Origin: Clostridia bacterium
Lineage (GTDB): Bacteria; Bacillota_A; Clostridia; Christensenellales; Borkfalkiaceae
DNA length: 7,381 nt
Direction of reading: 5' to 3'
Assembly (NCBI GenBank): GCA_017399665.1
Contig: JAFQBR010000163.1
Coordinates: forward strand, 1 to 7,381
Part shown: one piece after another, positions 1 through 5,936 of the stretch
Layout: each line of letters begins with the position of its first letter
Numbering within the stretch: position 1 is the first letter of the stretch
Made by a program: the position numbers and the translations under genes
The notes under the pieces: generated by a model
Database searches by the model: none
The model's input: the letters and a program-made list of their open reading frames with translations, nothing else
Told to the model about the DNA's origin: nothing

Positions 1-704
1 CCTTTTTCAATTTCTTCGCCGGTTAAGGGCTCGCCTTCAAAGAATTTCATCATTAATTCTTCGTCGTTTTCAGCAGCTGCTTCAGAAAGAACTGCTAATG
101 CATCTTCGTAATCTGCTTGAAGATGAGCAGGAATAGGACCTTCCTTAGTGTCCCAATCTCTGTATACGCCGTAAGCAACCTTAACAAAGCCTTTCATCTT
201 TTCGTCCACGATATCGGGAACGATCATAGGAGCAATCCTATTGCCGTATTTTTCTTTGATTGCGCCAACTGTCTTGATAAAACTTGAGTTATCTTTATCT
301 AGACCGTTGATAAATAAAATTGCGGGGATTTTGCGTGCAACACAGTAATCGATTGCTTTTTCTGTACCAACAGTTAAAGAACCGCTACCGCTTGTAACGA
401 TAACTGCGCAGTCTGCTGCGTCTAAAGCAAGGTTCATTTCACACTCAAAATCAAAGAAGCCCGGTGTGTCTATAATGTTAATTTTGTAACCGTTGAACAT
501 ACCGCTAGCGGCAGCCAAACTAATTGATGATTTTTTAGCTATTTCTTCAGGATCAAAATCCATAACAGTATTGCCATCTTCAACTTTACCCTGTCTGTCA
601 ATAACCTTCATGTTAAGAAGAAGTGCTTCTGCTAAAGTGGTCTTACCTTCACCAGAGTGACCGATAAGTGCTATGTTTCTGATTTTGTCTGCTGAAATTC
701 CCAT
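1..704 (-). CDS. EF-G-like translation GTPase (EF-G paralogue), N-terminal part, gene runs off left edge
   Basis: This is the first 234 residues of an EF-G-family GTPase; the rest lies beyond the window. The G domain is clear. A P-loop GHSGEGKTT lies at residues 15-23, a switch-I region follows DFDPEEI at 49-55, and DTPG is at 79-82. The P-loop reads GHSGEGKTT where true EF-G has AHIDAGKTT. That difference, and Ser60 where EF-G has the switch-I Thr, are features of the EF-G-like paralogue group rather than the main fusA product. The base-recognition motif NKxD reads NGLD (133-136), so the usual Lys is Gly. The ATG at 702-704 is preceded by AAGGACGGA (713-721), and a good promoter lies 80-110 nt upstream. 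The family acts on the ribosome in the cytoplasm; the precise job of this paralogue is not known. The family call is firm. The choice of paralogue over canonical EF-G rests on the motif differences. Confidence 0.9.
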   Translation of the reverse strand, partial: MGISADKIRNIALIGHSGEGKTTLAEALLLNMKVIDRQGKVEDGNTVMDFDPEEIAKKSSISLAAASGMFNGYKINIIDTPGFFDFECEMNLALDAADCAVIVTSGSGSLTVGTEKAIDYCVARKIPAILFINGLDKDNSSFIKTVGAIKEKYGNRIAPMIVPDIVDEKMKGFVKVAYGVYRDWDTKEGPIPAHLQADYEDALAVLSEAAAENDEELMMKFFEGEPLTGEEIEK

Positions 705-782
705 AATAAAATTCCGTCCTTAAATAAATAGATTTTGCTTTTCTTTTTAGTTGAGCCATGCGCTCACTACATAACAAAAGAT

Positions 783-811
783 ATTATACTATATTTTAAT
801 AGAAATTTCAA
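783..811 (-). promoter_or_regulatory. Sigma-A-type promoter for the EF-G-like gene
   Basis: On the minus strand, TTGAAA (806-811) is followed after exactly 17 nt by a perfect TATAAT (783-788). The predicted transcription start near 776 gives a leader of about 72 nt before the ATG at 704. This is a housekeeping-type promoter with no obvious operator. Confidence 0.8.
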
Positions 812-918
812 GGGGGTTTTGAAAAAAAATTGCCATTTTTTAATATTTTTTTACTTGCAATTATTTTTACACACTTTTTAAACATAAAACGCCGTTTAAA
901 TTACATTACAAACTTAAG

Positions 919-985
919 TTTTTGCATAAAAATAACGATTAGCAAATATGCAATTAATATCTTTGTGGCTTTTTTTATGCAAAAA
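919..985. repeat. 14-bp perfect inverted repeat with a 39-nt spacer
   Basis: TTTTTGCATAAAAA (919-932) is the exact reverse complement of TTTTTATGCAAAAA (972-985). The arms contain a GCAT/ATGC core and are not pure A/T, and a related ATGCAA sits between them at about 948-953. The repeat lies upstream of the csoR promoter and behind the EF-G-like promoter. It could be a regulator site or simply an AT-rich coincidence; no function can be assigned. Confidence 0.45.
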
Positions 986-1017
986 AATAAAAAACAACAT
1001 AAAAGCCTGATTTTTGC

Positions 1018-1046
1018 TTGACAACGCAACCATTCTGAAGTATAAT
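1018..1046 (+). promoter_or_regulatory. Consensus sigma-A promoter of the csoR-copA operon
   Basis: TTGACA (1018-1023), a 17-nt spacer and TATAAT (1041-1046) match the sigma-A consensus at every position. Transcription should start near 1053, inside the CsoR operator, and give a leader of about 30 nt. Such a strong promoter fits a system held off by a repressor. It also rules out the longer in-frame csoR start at 1014, which lies upstream of the promoter. Confidence 0.92.
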
Positions 1047-1050
1047 AAAG

Positions 1051-1067
1051 ATACCCTATGGGGGTAT
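1051..1067. promoter_or_regulatory. CsoR operator (copper-responsive)
   Basis: ATACCC-tatgg-GGGTAT is an inverted repeat that begins 4 nt after the -10 box and covers the predicted transcription start. It closely resembles the TACCCTACGGGGGTAT-type sites bound by CsoR upstream of Bacillota copZA operons. Apo-CsoR bound here would block RNA polymerase; Cu(I) binding would release it. The assignment is inferred from sequence match and from csoR being the first gene of the transcript. Confidence 0.88.
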
Positions 1068-1082
1068 ATTAAGGAGACTGCT

Positions 1083-1391
1083 ATGAAAGAAAAATACTGT
1101 TGCTGTTGCGAGGAAAAAAAGAATACTGCTCGCACGCAAAAACAAATAAAAAGTATCGAAAGCAGAATAAACCGTATAAACGGCCAGCTTGCGGGAATAA
1201 ATAAAATGGTAAAAGAAAACAGATATTGCGCAGATATTTTGATTCAGCTTTCAGCCGTTTCAAGCGCAGTTAAAGGGCTGGCTAGCATTATTTTAGAAGA
1301 CCATTTAAAAAGCTGTGTAACAGAAAAGGTTTTAGAGGGCGATAACGCCGTTATGGATGAAGTTTTGCAACTTTTTAAACGCTTTAATTAA
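1083..1391 (+). CDS. csoR: CsoR family copper-sensing transcriptional repressor
   Basis: A 102-residue all-helical DUF156/CsoR-family protein that senses cytoplasmic Cu(I) and represses copper-efflux genes. The family core reads SRINRINGQLAGI (27-39). The Cu(I) ligand set is present as Cys49, His74 and Cys78, with the spacing (25 residues, then HxxxC) of Mycobacterium tuberculosis CsoR C36/H61/C65. This supports copper over the formaldehyde (FrmR) or nickel (RcnR) branches. The ATG at 1083 is chosen because AAGGAG (1071-1076) sits 6 nt upstream and the operon promoter lies just before it; an in-frame ATG at 1014 precedes the promoter. The N-terminus has four consecutive cysteines (C6-C9) ahead of the conserved helix, possibly an extra metal-binding tail. 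The stop is 8 nt before copA, so the two are co-transcribed, and CsoR probably represses itself through the operator at 1051-1067. Confidence 0.93.
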   Translation: MKEKYCCCCEEKKNTARTQKQIKSIESRINRINGQLAGINKMVKENRYCADILIQLSAVSSAVKGLASIILEDHLKSCVTEKVLEGDNAVMDEVLQLFKRFN

Positions 1392-1399
1392 GGTGAAAT

Positions 1400-3949
1400 A
1401 TGAAAAAAACTAAGTTTGACGTTGGAGGTATGACCTGTTCCGCTTGCAAAGCGCACGTTGAAAAGGCTGTTGCTAAAGTAACGGGCGTAAAGGAAGTTCA
1501 GGTAAACCTTTTAAAAAATAATATGCTTGTAGAATACAATGAGGCAATCTGCAACGAACACAGCATCGTAAACGCAGTTCAAAATGCAGGCTATACCGCA
1601 AGCATACAAGGCGTAAAAGCAGTAGAAAAAAACAACAAAAAAGACAATTCTTTAGTAAAATTATTGGTTAGCGCAAGCATTTTGATTGTTTTAATGTATT
1701 TTTCCATGGGCAATATGATGTGGGGCTTTCCCGCGCCAAGTATATTTGACCACCACAAAAACCCAATGGGCTTTGCGTTATTGCAATTCATTTTAACCAT
1801 TCCAATACTGTATATTTACCGCAACTTTTTTATTTCAGGCTACAAAAAACTTTTCAAGGGCGCGCCGAATATGGATACCCTTATTGCTATAGGCGCAACA
1901 GCCTCTATGCTGTACGGTATATTTGCACTGTTCATGATTGCCTACGGACAGACGAACGCAACAAACGCTATTTATTTAGGCGACGTTATAGCATACCAAA
2001 AATATTTAGAAATTGTAAAGTCCTACCACGATAATTTATATTTTGAAAGCGCAGGTATGATTTTAACTTTGGTTAGCCTTGGTAAATACCTTGAAGGGCT
2101 TTCAAAAAAGAAAACCACAAAGGCAATAGAGGGCTTAATGCAGTTAGCCCCCGATAAAGCAACTGTTTTAATTGACGGCACAGAAAAGGTAGTTCCTGTT
2201 GAAGAAGTTAAAGCTGGCGATTTAATCATTATTAAAAAGGGGGAAGCTATTCCTGTTGACGGCGTCATCACCAAAGGCTCCGGTTCGTTAAATCAAGCAA
2301 ATATCACCGGTGAAAGCATGCCTGTTTTTAAAAACGAAGGTCAAGAGGTTTTCTGCTCCACCTTCTTAAATTCAGGTTATTTAGAAGTAAAGGCAACAAA
2401 GGTTGGCGAAAACACCTCTATTTCAAATATTATTAAGCTTGTGGATGAAGCTTCTAATTCAAAAGCACCAATTTCGCGCTTAGCAGATAAAATTTCAGGT
2501 ATATTTGTTCCAATAATTTTAATTGTTTCACTTATTACATTTATCGCAAACTTAGTAGCAAACGTAAGCTTTGAGCTATGCTTAAATTTTGCAATTTCAG
2601 TAATCGTTATAGCTTGCCCCTGCGCGCTTGGTCTTGCCACTCCTGTTGCAATTATGGTAGGCACAGGAAAAGGAGCGCAAAACGGCTTACTTATTAAAAA
2701 TGCAGAAATTTTAGAAAACGCGCACAAAATAAATACCGTCGTGTTTGATAAAACAGGGACTGTTACGGTTGGTGAGCCACAGGTTACAGACTATATTGTC
2801 TACAATAACTCATCAGAAATTTTAAACGCTCTTTATTCCATAGAACAAAAATCCGAACATCCGTTAGCACTTGCTCTAACACAGTTTGCAAAACAAAAGG
2901 GAGCTTGCCTATTATCCGTTGAAAATTTTGAAAGCATTGACGGCATGGGATTAACGGCACAAATTAACGGAAACAACTATTTAATCGGTAACGTAAAAAA
3001 CAGTAATTTACAGCTTCAAGAAGAAGTTATAAATAAAGCAAAAGGCTTAGCAAACGAAGGCAAAACACCCCTAATAATAGCCGTTAACGGTGTTATAGGC
3101 GCACTTTTAGCAGTAAAAGACAGCGTAAAGCAAGAAAGCAAGCGTGCAATCGAATTGCTTAAAAAGCGCAATATAGAAGTTGTTATGCTAACGGGCGACA
3201 ACACGCTTACTGCAAACGTTATTGCAAAGGAAGTTGGCATTGATAAGGTTATTGCAGACCTTTATCCCGACCAGAAATTAAAGGAAATTGAAAAGCTAAA
3301 AAATAGTAAAAATTGCTTTGTAGCAATGGTTGGCGACGGAGTTAACGACGCCCCTGCTCTTATGAGCGCAGACATTGGAATAGCTATGGGAGGCGGTAGT
3401 GATATTGCCGCAGAATCTGGCGATATAGTTTTACTAAGAAAAGACCTTACCGACGTTGTTAACGTAATAGATCTTTCTAAACGCGTTGTAAGCACTATAA
3501 AAACAGGTCTGTTTTGGGCTTTTTTCTATAATCTAATTTGCATTGTGATCGCAAGCGGAATATTCTACCATATAAACGGACTAAAAATAAACCCAATGAT
3601 TGGCTCTTTGGCCATGAGCTTATCAAGCGTTTCTGTCGTTTTAAACGCACTTACTATAAATCTTTTTAAGCCAAACAAAAAAGAGCAAGAAGAAAACAAC
3701 TCTTGCCCAATAATTATAAATGAAGAAATAAAGGAGAATATTATGAAAACTTATACTTTAAAGGTTGAAGGCATGATGTGCCCAAGATGTGTCGCTCACG
3801 TTGAAAAGGCTTGCCTAAGCGTAAGCGGTGTGCAAAGTGCAAAGGCAGATTTAGAGAATGCTTGCGTTGAAATTGTTTGCGACGGCGAAGAAAGCCTAGC
3901 AAAAGCAAAGGCAAATATAATTGAAGCAGATTATATTGTAAAAGAGTAA
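1400..3949 (+). CDS. copA: Cu(I)-exporting P1B-type ATPase with N- and C-terminal heavy-metal-binding domains (CopA-CopZ fusion)
   Basis: An 849-residue membrane ATPase that pumps Cu(I) out of the cytoplasm. In order: a metal-binding domain with GMTCSAC (10-16); about eight membrane helices (roughly 86-105, 123-140, 158-181, 212-230, 366-388, 393-415, 700-722, 730-754); actuator motif TGES (303-306); membrane metal site CPC (406-408); phosphorylation motif DKTGT (450-454); SEHP (485-488); GMG (515-517); TGDN (598-601); GDGVNDAP (645-652). YN (710-711) in helix 7 and MSLSS (739-743) in helix 8 complete the Cu(I)-specific set. After helix 8, a charged linker of about 27 residues leads to a second metal-binding domain (782-849) with GMMCPRC. 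That domain has its own in-frame ribosome binding site and ATG. The copA start is weakly served by AAGGTGA (1390-1396), 3 nt before the ATG and straddling the csoR stop, which suggests coupling to csoR. It is complete, with no frameshift. Confidence 0.96.
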   Translation: MKKTKFDVGGMTCSACKAHVEKAVAKVTGVKEVQVNLLKNNMLVEYNEAICNEHSIVNAVQNAGYTASIQGVKAVEKNNKKDNSLVKLLVSASILIVLMYFSMGNMMWGFPAPSIFDHHKNPMGFALLQFILTIPILYIYRNFFISGYKKLFKGAPNMDTLIAIGATASMLYGIFALFMIAYGQTNATNAIYLGDVIAYQKYLEIVKSYHDNLYFESAGMILTLVSLGKYLEGLSKKKTTKAIEGLMQLAPDKATVLIDGTEKVVPVEEVKAGDLIIIKKGEAIPVDGVITKGSGSLNQANITGESMPVFKNEGQEVFCSTFLNSGYLEVKATKVGENTSISNIIKLVDEASNSKAPISRLADKISGIFVPIILIVSLITFIANLVANVSFELCLNFAISVIVIACPCALGLATPVAIMVGTGKGAQNGLLIKNAEILENAHKINTVVFDKTGTVTVGEPQVTDYIVYNNSSEILNALYSIEQKSEHPLALALTQFAKQKGACLLSVENFESIDGMGLTAQINGNNYLIGNVKNSNLQLQEEVINKAKGLANEGKTPLIIAVNGVIGALLAVKDSVKQESKRAIELLKKRNIEVVMLTGDNTLTANVIAKEVGIDKVIADLYPDQKLKEIEKLKNSKNCFVAMVGDGVNDAPALMSADIGIAMGGGSDIAAESGDIVLLRKDLTDVVNVIDLSKRVVSTIKTGLFWAFFYNLICIVIASGIFYHINGLKINPMIGSLAMSLSSVSVVLNALTINLFKPNKKEQEENNSCPIIINEEIKENIMKTYTLKVEGMMCPRCVAHVEKACLSVSGVQSAKADLENACVEIVCDGEESLAKAKANIIEADYIVKE
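3731..3736 (+). promoter_or_regulatory. Internal ribosome binding site inside copA, for a CopZ-like product
   Basis: AAGGAG lies 6 nt before an in-frame ATG (3743). Both the sequence and the spacing are identical to those of csoR, and the match is better than copA's own AAGGTGA. It falls in the low-complexity linker, directly ahead of the C-terminal domain. The placement suggests real internal initiation, but translation from here is inferred. Confidence 0.6.
3743..3949 (+). CDS. copZ: Possible free copper chaperone CopZ, translated from inside copA in the same frame
   Basis: A nested 68-residue frame identical to CopA residues 782-849. It has the size and fold signature of a stand-alone CopZ/Atx1 chaperone: MKTYTLKVEG leads into GMMCPRC (product residues 10-16, with Cys13 and Cys16 as Cu(I) ligands), then AHVEKA and a C-terminal strand. 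Free CopZ binds cytoplasmic Cu(I), hands it to the CopA N-terminal domain, and can load CsoR. The domain begins exactly at this ATG, behind a strong ribosome binding site, as expected if separate copA and copZ genes fused when the stop between them was lost. Whether free protein is made cannot be seen from DNA. The alternative is that the domain works only as the tail of CopA. Confidence 0.5.
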   Translation: MKTYTLKVEGMMCPRCVAHVEKACLSVSGVQSAKADLENACVEIVCDGEESLAKAKANIIEADYIVKE

Positions 3950-3959
3950 TAAAAACATA

Positions 3960-3994
3960 AAAAGTGGGGATATAAGTCGATTATCCCCACTTTT
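3960..3994. terminator. Bidirectional intrinsic terminator between copA and birA
   Basis: A perfect 13-bp stem, AAAAGTGGGGATA (3960-3972) with TATCCCCACTTTT (3982-3994), encloses a 9-nt loop. Reading right, it is followed by TTTTGTTTTATATTTTTATTTT-like sequence; reading left, by TTTTTATGTTTTTATT. It lies 10 nt after the copA stop and 3 nt beyond the birA stop, so it should end both converging transcripts. Confidence 0.9.
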
Positions 3995-3997
3995 GTT

Positions 3998-4678
3998 TTA
4001 TATTTTTATTTTAAGCCCAACCTCGCCGGCGTATAAAGTTTCGCCGTTTGATAGCTTTAAGCCACCGTCTGAAAGTATATCTTCAGCAACGCATTCAAAG
4101 CTTTCATCTCCCCTAACTACCGTTATTTGTTTGCCCAACACTAGGCTAAACGCCTTGTACTCTTCTAGACTAGAAGGGCTAGATAAATTTAACATAAGCG
4201 AAAGAAAAAAGCTTTCCCTATCGCAATCTTTACCGGTAATTTGCTTTACAGAAATTGCTATATCTTCAATTTCTTTTGCAATGTCGTTGTTAAGGTTTAT
4301 ACCTATTCCCACTAAAGAATAGTCAACTCTTTCCCCACAAAAAGCATTTTGCGTTAAAATACCGCATATCTTTTTGCCGTTTGCAATAATATCGTTAGGC
4401 CACTTTATTTTTGCATCTACACCAAAGGCAAGCAAGGTTTTTACAACAGCCATTGCGGTGTCTGTCATTATAGACCAACTGTTAGACGCAAGTAAATTGC
4501 TATAAAATGTAAGCTTACTTAAATAACGCCCCCCGTTATCACTAATAAAAGAGCGACCTTTAGTCCCCTTGCCCGCCGTTTGAAAATCGGCGTAAACTAT
4601 GGCGTCCGCTCTTTTTTTAATGTACTTTTTTATATATTCATTTGTAGAATCAACTTGCTTTAAATGCTCAATAATCAT
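3998..4678 (-). CDS. birA: Biotin--[acetyl-CoA-carboxylase] ligase, single-function type without DNA-binding domain
   Basis: A 226-residue enzyme that makes biotinyl-AMP and attaches biotin to the lysine of a carrier protein such as AccB. The catalytic domain shows STNEY (11-15), the adenylate-binding loop GKGTKGRSF (36-44, a variant of GRGRxGRxW), KWPND (92-96), KICGIL (103-108, with Lys103 at the position of the E. coli catalytic Lys183) and VGIGINLN (123-130). A small C-terminal domain follows (about 180-226). There is no N-terminal helix-turn-helix, so it cannot act as a biotin-operon repressor as E. coli or B. subtilis BirA does. The ATG at 4676-4678 lies inside the end of recX (11-nt overlap), with AAAGGA about 9 nt upstream; translational coupling is likely. 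It is the last gene of the tyrS-yigZ-recX-birA series and ends at the shared terminator. Confidence 0.93.
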   Translation of the reverse strand: MIIEHLKQVDSTNEYIKKYIKKRADAIVYADFQTAGKGTKGRSFISDNGGRYLSKLTFYSNLLASNSWSIMTDTAMAVVKTLLAFGVDAKIKWPNDIIANGKKICGILTQNAFCGERVDYSLVGIGINLNNDIAKEIEDIAISVKQITGKDCDRESFFLSLMLNLSSPSSLEEYKAFSLVLGKQITVVRGDESFECVAEDILSDGGLKLSNGETLYAGEVGLKIKI

Positions 4679-5288
4679 CTTCCGTATCCTTTATGGAGCT
4701 TATTGCATTTTTAGCGCTTTCAAAGGAAAAGCCCTTAGAAAGCAAATATCTATAACATTTTGCCAAATTTTCGCGTGTTATTTGCTTGTTGCGCATATAT
4801 TTTTGCGCTATTTGCGTGGCAACAGGGGTTTCATCTTCCAATTCATTAACAGCGCTTTCCGCCGTATTCTTATCAATTCCTTTTGCCCGAAGTTGCATTT
4901 GAATTAACATTTTGCCTTTATTTTTGCTGTTTTGACGGGCAAAGCTTTGCGCATAATCTCTATCGTCAATATAGCCGTATTCCTGCAATTTATTAACGAC
5001 CTTTATAGCAAGTGAATAAAGATAGCCTTTTTTAGTAAGATATTCTATCGTTTGTTTTTTAGTTTTTTTATACCGCGCGATATAATTAAGAGCCTTATCA
5101 AAGGCTGTAGAATATTCGTTTTCTTCCTGAATTAAAGCAAGTTTTTCTTCGGTAATTTTATCCCCCTCTTTAAGGGAATATTTTAAAACTATAAGGTTAT
5201 CTAGCGAGCAAAAAAACACACCGTCCAAACTAATATTACTGCGTGATTTATTGTTTACACATACAGAAAGAGAGGTTATAGTTTTCAT
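4668..5288 (-). CDS. recX: RecX family regulator of RecA
   Basis: A 206-residue cytoplasmic protein of the RecX family, which binds RecA filaments and limits their extension or activity in recombination and SOS induction. The N-terminal segment (about 1-50) has the strand-rich form seen in Bacillota RecX, including NISLDGVFFCSL (18-29). The helical repeats follow: ALNYIARYKKTKKQTIEYL (66-84), then KKGY (86-89), GYIDDRDYAQSF (105-116) and LRAKGI (133-138). Its length fits Bacillota members. The start at 5286-5288 is supported by GAGG (5297-5300) 8 nt upstream, inside the last codons of the yigZ-type gene, whose stop is only 3 nt away. No LexA-type box is visible nearby. Expression should follow the operon. 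RecX sequences diverge fast, but the overall pattern is convincing. Confidence 0.87.
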   Translation of the reverse strand: MKTITSLSVCVNNKSRSNISLDGVFFCSLDNLIVLKYSLKEGDKITEEKLALIQEENEYSTAFDKALNYIARYKKTKKQTIEYLTKKGYLYSLAIKVVNKLQEYGYIDDRDYAQSFARQNSKNKGKMLIQMQLRAKGIDKNTAESAVNELEDETPVATQIAQKYMRNKQITRENLAKCYRYLLSKGFSFESAKNAISSIKDTEDDY

Positions 5289-5291
5289 GCT

Positions 5292-5921
5292 TTAAACCTC
5301 ATCAAATTCATAGATAATATCGTTTAACGGCACTATAGCCTGCTTTTTATTATAAAAATCCTCAAAAGAAGAAACAAAATTTTCGCTATCTTCCTTTCTT
5401 ACGGCAAAGCTAACGTTAACCTTGTCACTGTACTCTATCTTAAGTGTTTTAGAGTATTTAGGCATTTTAAAATTGCCAAATTTTTTATAGTTATCGTAAG
5501 AAAAATCAACCTGGAATTTAGTGCAAAGCACGCACTTTGTAACCTTTGCGTTATTGCAAGCGCCGGCAGCCGCTTCAGAGTATGCGCGAACTAAACCGCC
5601 AGCCCCAAGCTTAACACCGCCAAAATATCTTGTAACAACAACAGCCACGTTAAAAAACCCTTTATTTTTTAGCACGTTCAAAATAGGCAAACCTGCAGTT
5701 CCCTGAGGTTCGCCGTCATCTGAATATCTAACGCGTTCTACACCGTCGTCAAAAACGATATACGCGTAACAGTTGTGTGTTGCAAGCGAATGCTCTTTTT
5801 TTACAGAGGCAATAAAATTCTTGGCTTCCTCTACGCTGTTAACTTTAACAAGCTTACCGATAAAATCCGATCTTTTTATTTCCGTTGTAAAATCGCCTGC
5901 ATCAGCGGTTAAAAATTCCAT
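5292..5921 (-). CDS. YigZ/IMPACT family protein (UPF0029)
   Basis: A 209-residue member of the YigZ/IMPACT family. The conserved N-terminal domain is unmistakable: ATHNCYAY (47-54), SDDGEPQGTAGLPIL (67-81) and VVTRYFGGVKLGAGGLVRA (95-113), followed by a less conserved C-terminal domain (about 130-209). Eukaryotic IMPACT inhibits the kinase GCN2, and bacterial members are suspected of nucleic-acid or ribosome-related roles, but the bacterial function is not settled. The gene begins 15 nt after the tyrS stop and has only a weak ribosome binding site (TGGT about 7-10 nt before the ATG), so it is probably translated by ribosomes leaving tyrS. Family assignment is firm; function is open. Confidence 0.92.
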   Translation of the reverse strand: MEFLTADAGDFTTEIKRSDFIGKLVKVNSVEEAKNFIASVKKEHSLATHNCYAYIVFDDGVERVRYSDDGEPQGTAGLPILNVLKNKGFFNVAVVVTRYFGGVKLGAGGLVRAYSEAAAGACNNAKVTKCVLCTKFQVDFSYDNYKKFGNFKMPKYSKTLKIEYSDKVNVSFAVRKEDSENFVSSFEDFYNKKQAIVPLNDIIYEFDEV

Positions 5922-5936
5922 TTATTTTACCAACGC

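Larger units (their letters stand above)
705..1017. other. AT-rich divergent intergenic region
   Basis: No gene is supported between the EF-G-like gene and the csoR promoter. The left end carries the EF-G-like leader and promoter. The centre (about 812-1017) is very A+T rich, with long A and T runs, a 12-bp perfect palindrome AAACTTAAGTTT (910-921) and a larger inverted repeat (919-985). A 63-codon open frame at 830-1021 has no ribosome binding site and low-complexity composition, so I treat it as chance. Confidence 0.6.

Noticed and set aside
752..766. Small hairpin TGAGC-catgc-GCTCA in the EF-G-like leader
   Set aside because: Only 5 bp, no U-run, not clearly above chance.
830..1021. 63-residue open frame in the intergenic region
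   Set aside because: No ribosome binding site, composition typical of translated AT-rich DNA, and it overlaps the csoR promoter.
1014..1082. Longer csoR start (ATG at 1014, 23 extra residues)
   Set aside because: It begins upstream of the operon promoter and runs through the promoter and operator; the ATG at 1083 has a strong ribosome binding site.
2377..2727. 116-residue open frame antisense to copA
   Set aside because: It is a shadow of the conserved copA frame; no ribosome binding site and no recognisable domain. The other antisense frames across copA and tyrS were dropped for the same reason.
3993..4322. 109-residue plus-strand open frame across birA
   Set aside because: It starts inside the terminator stem and is antisense to the clearly conserved birA gene.
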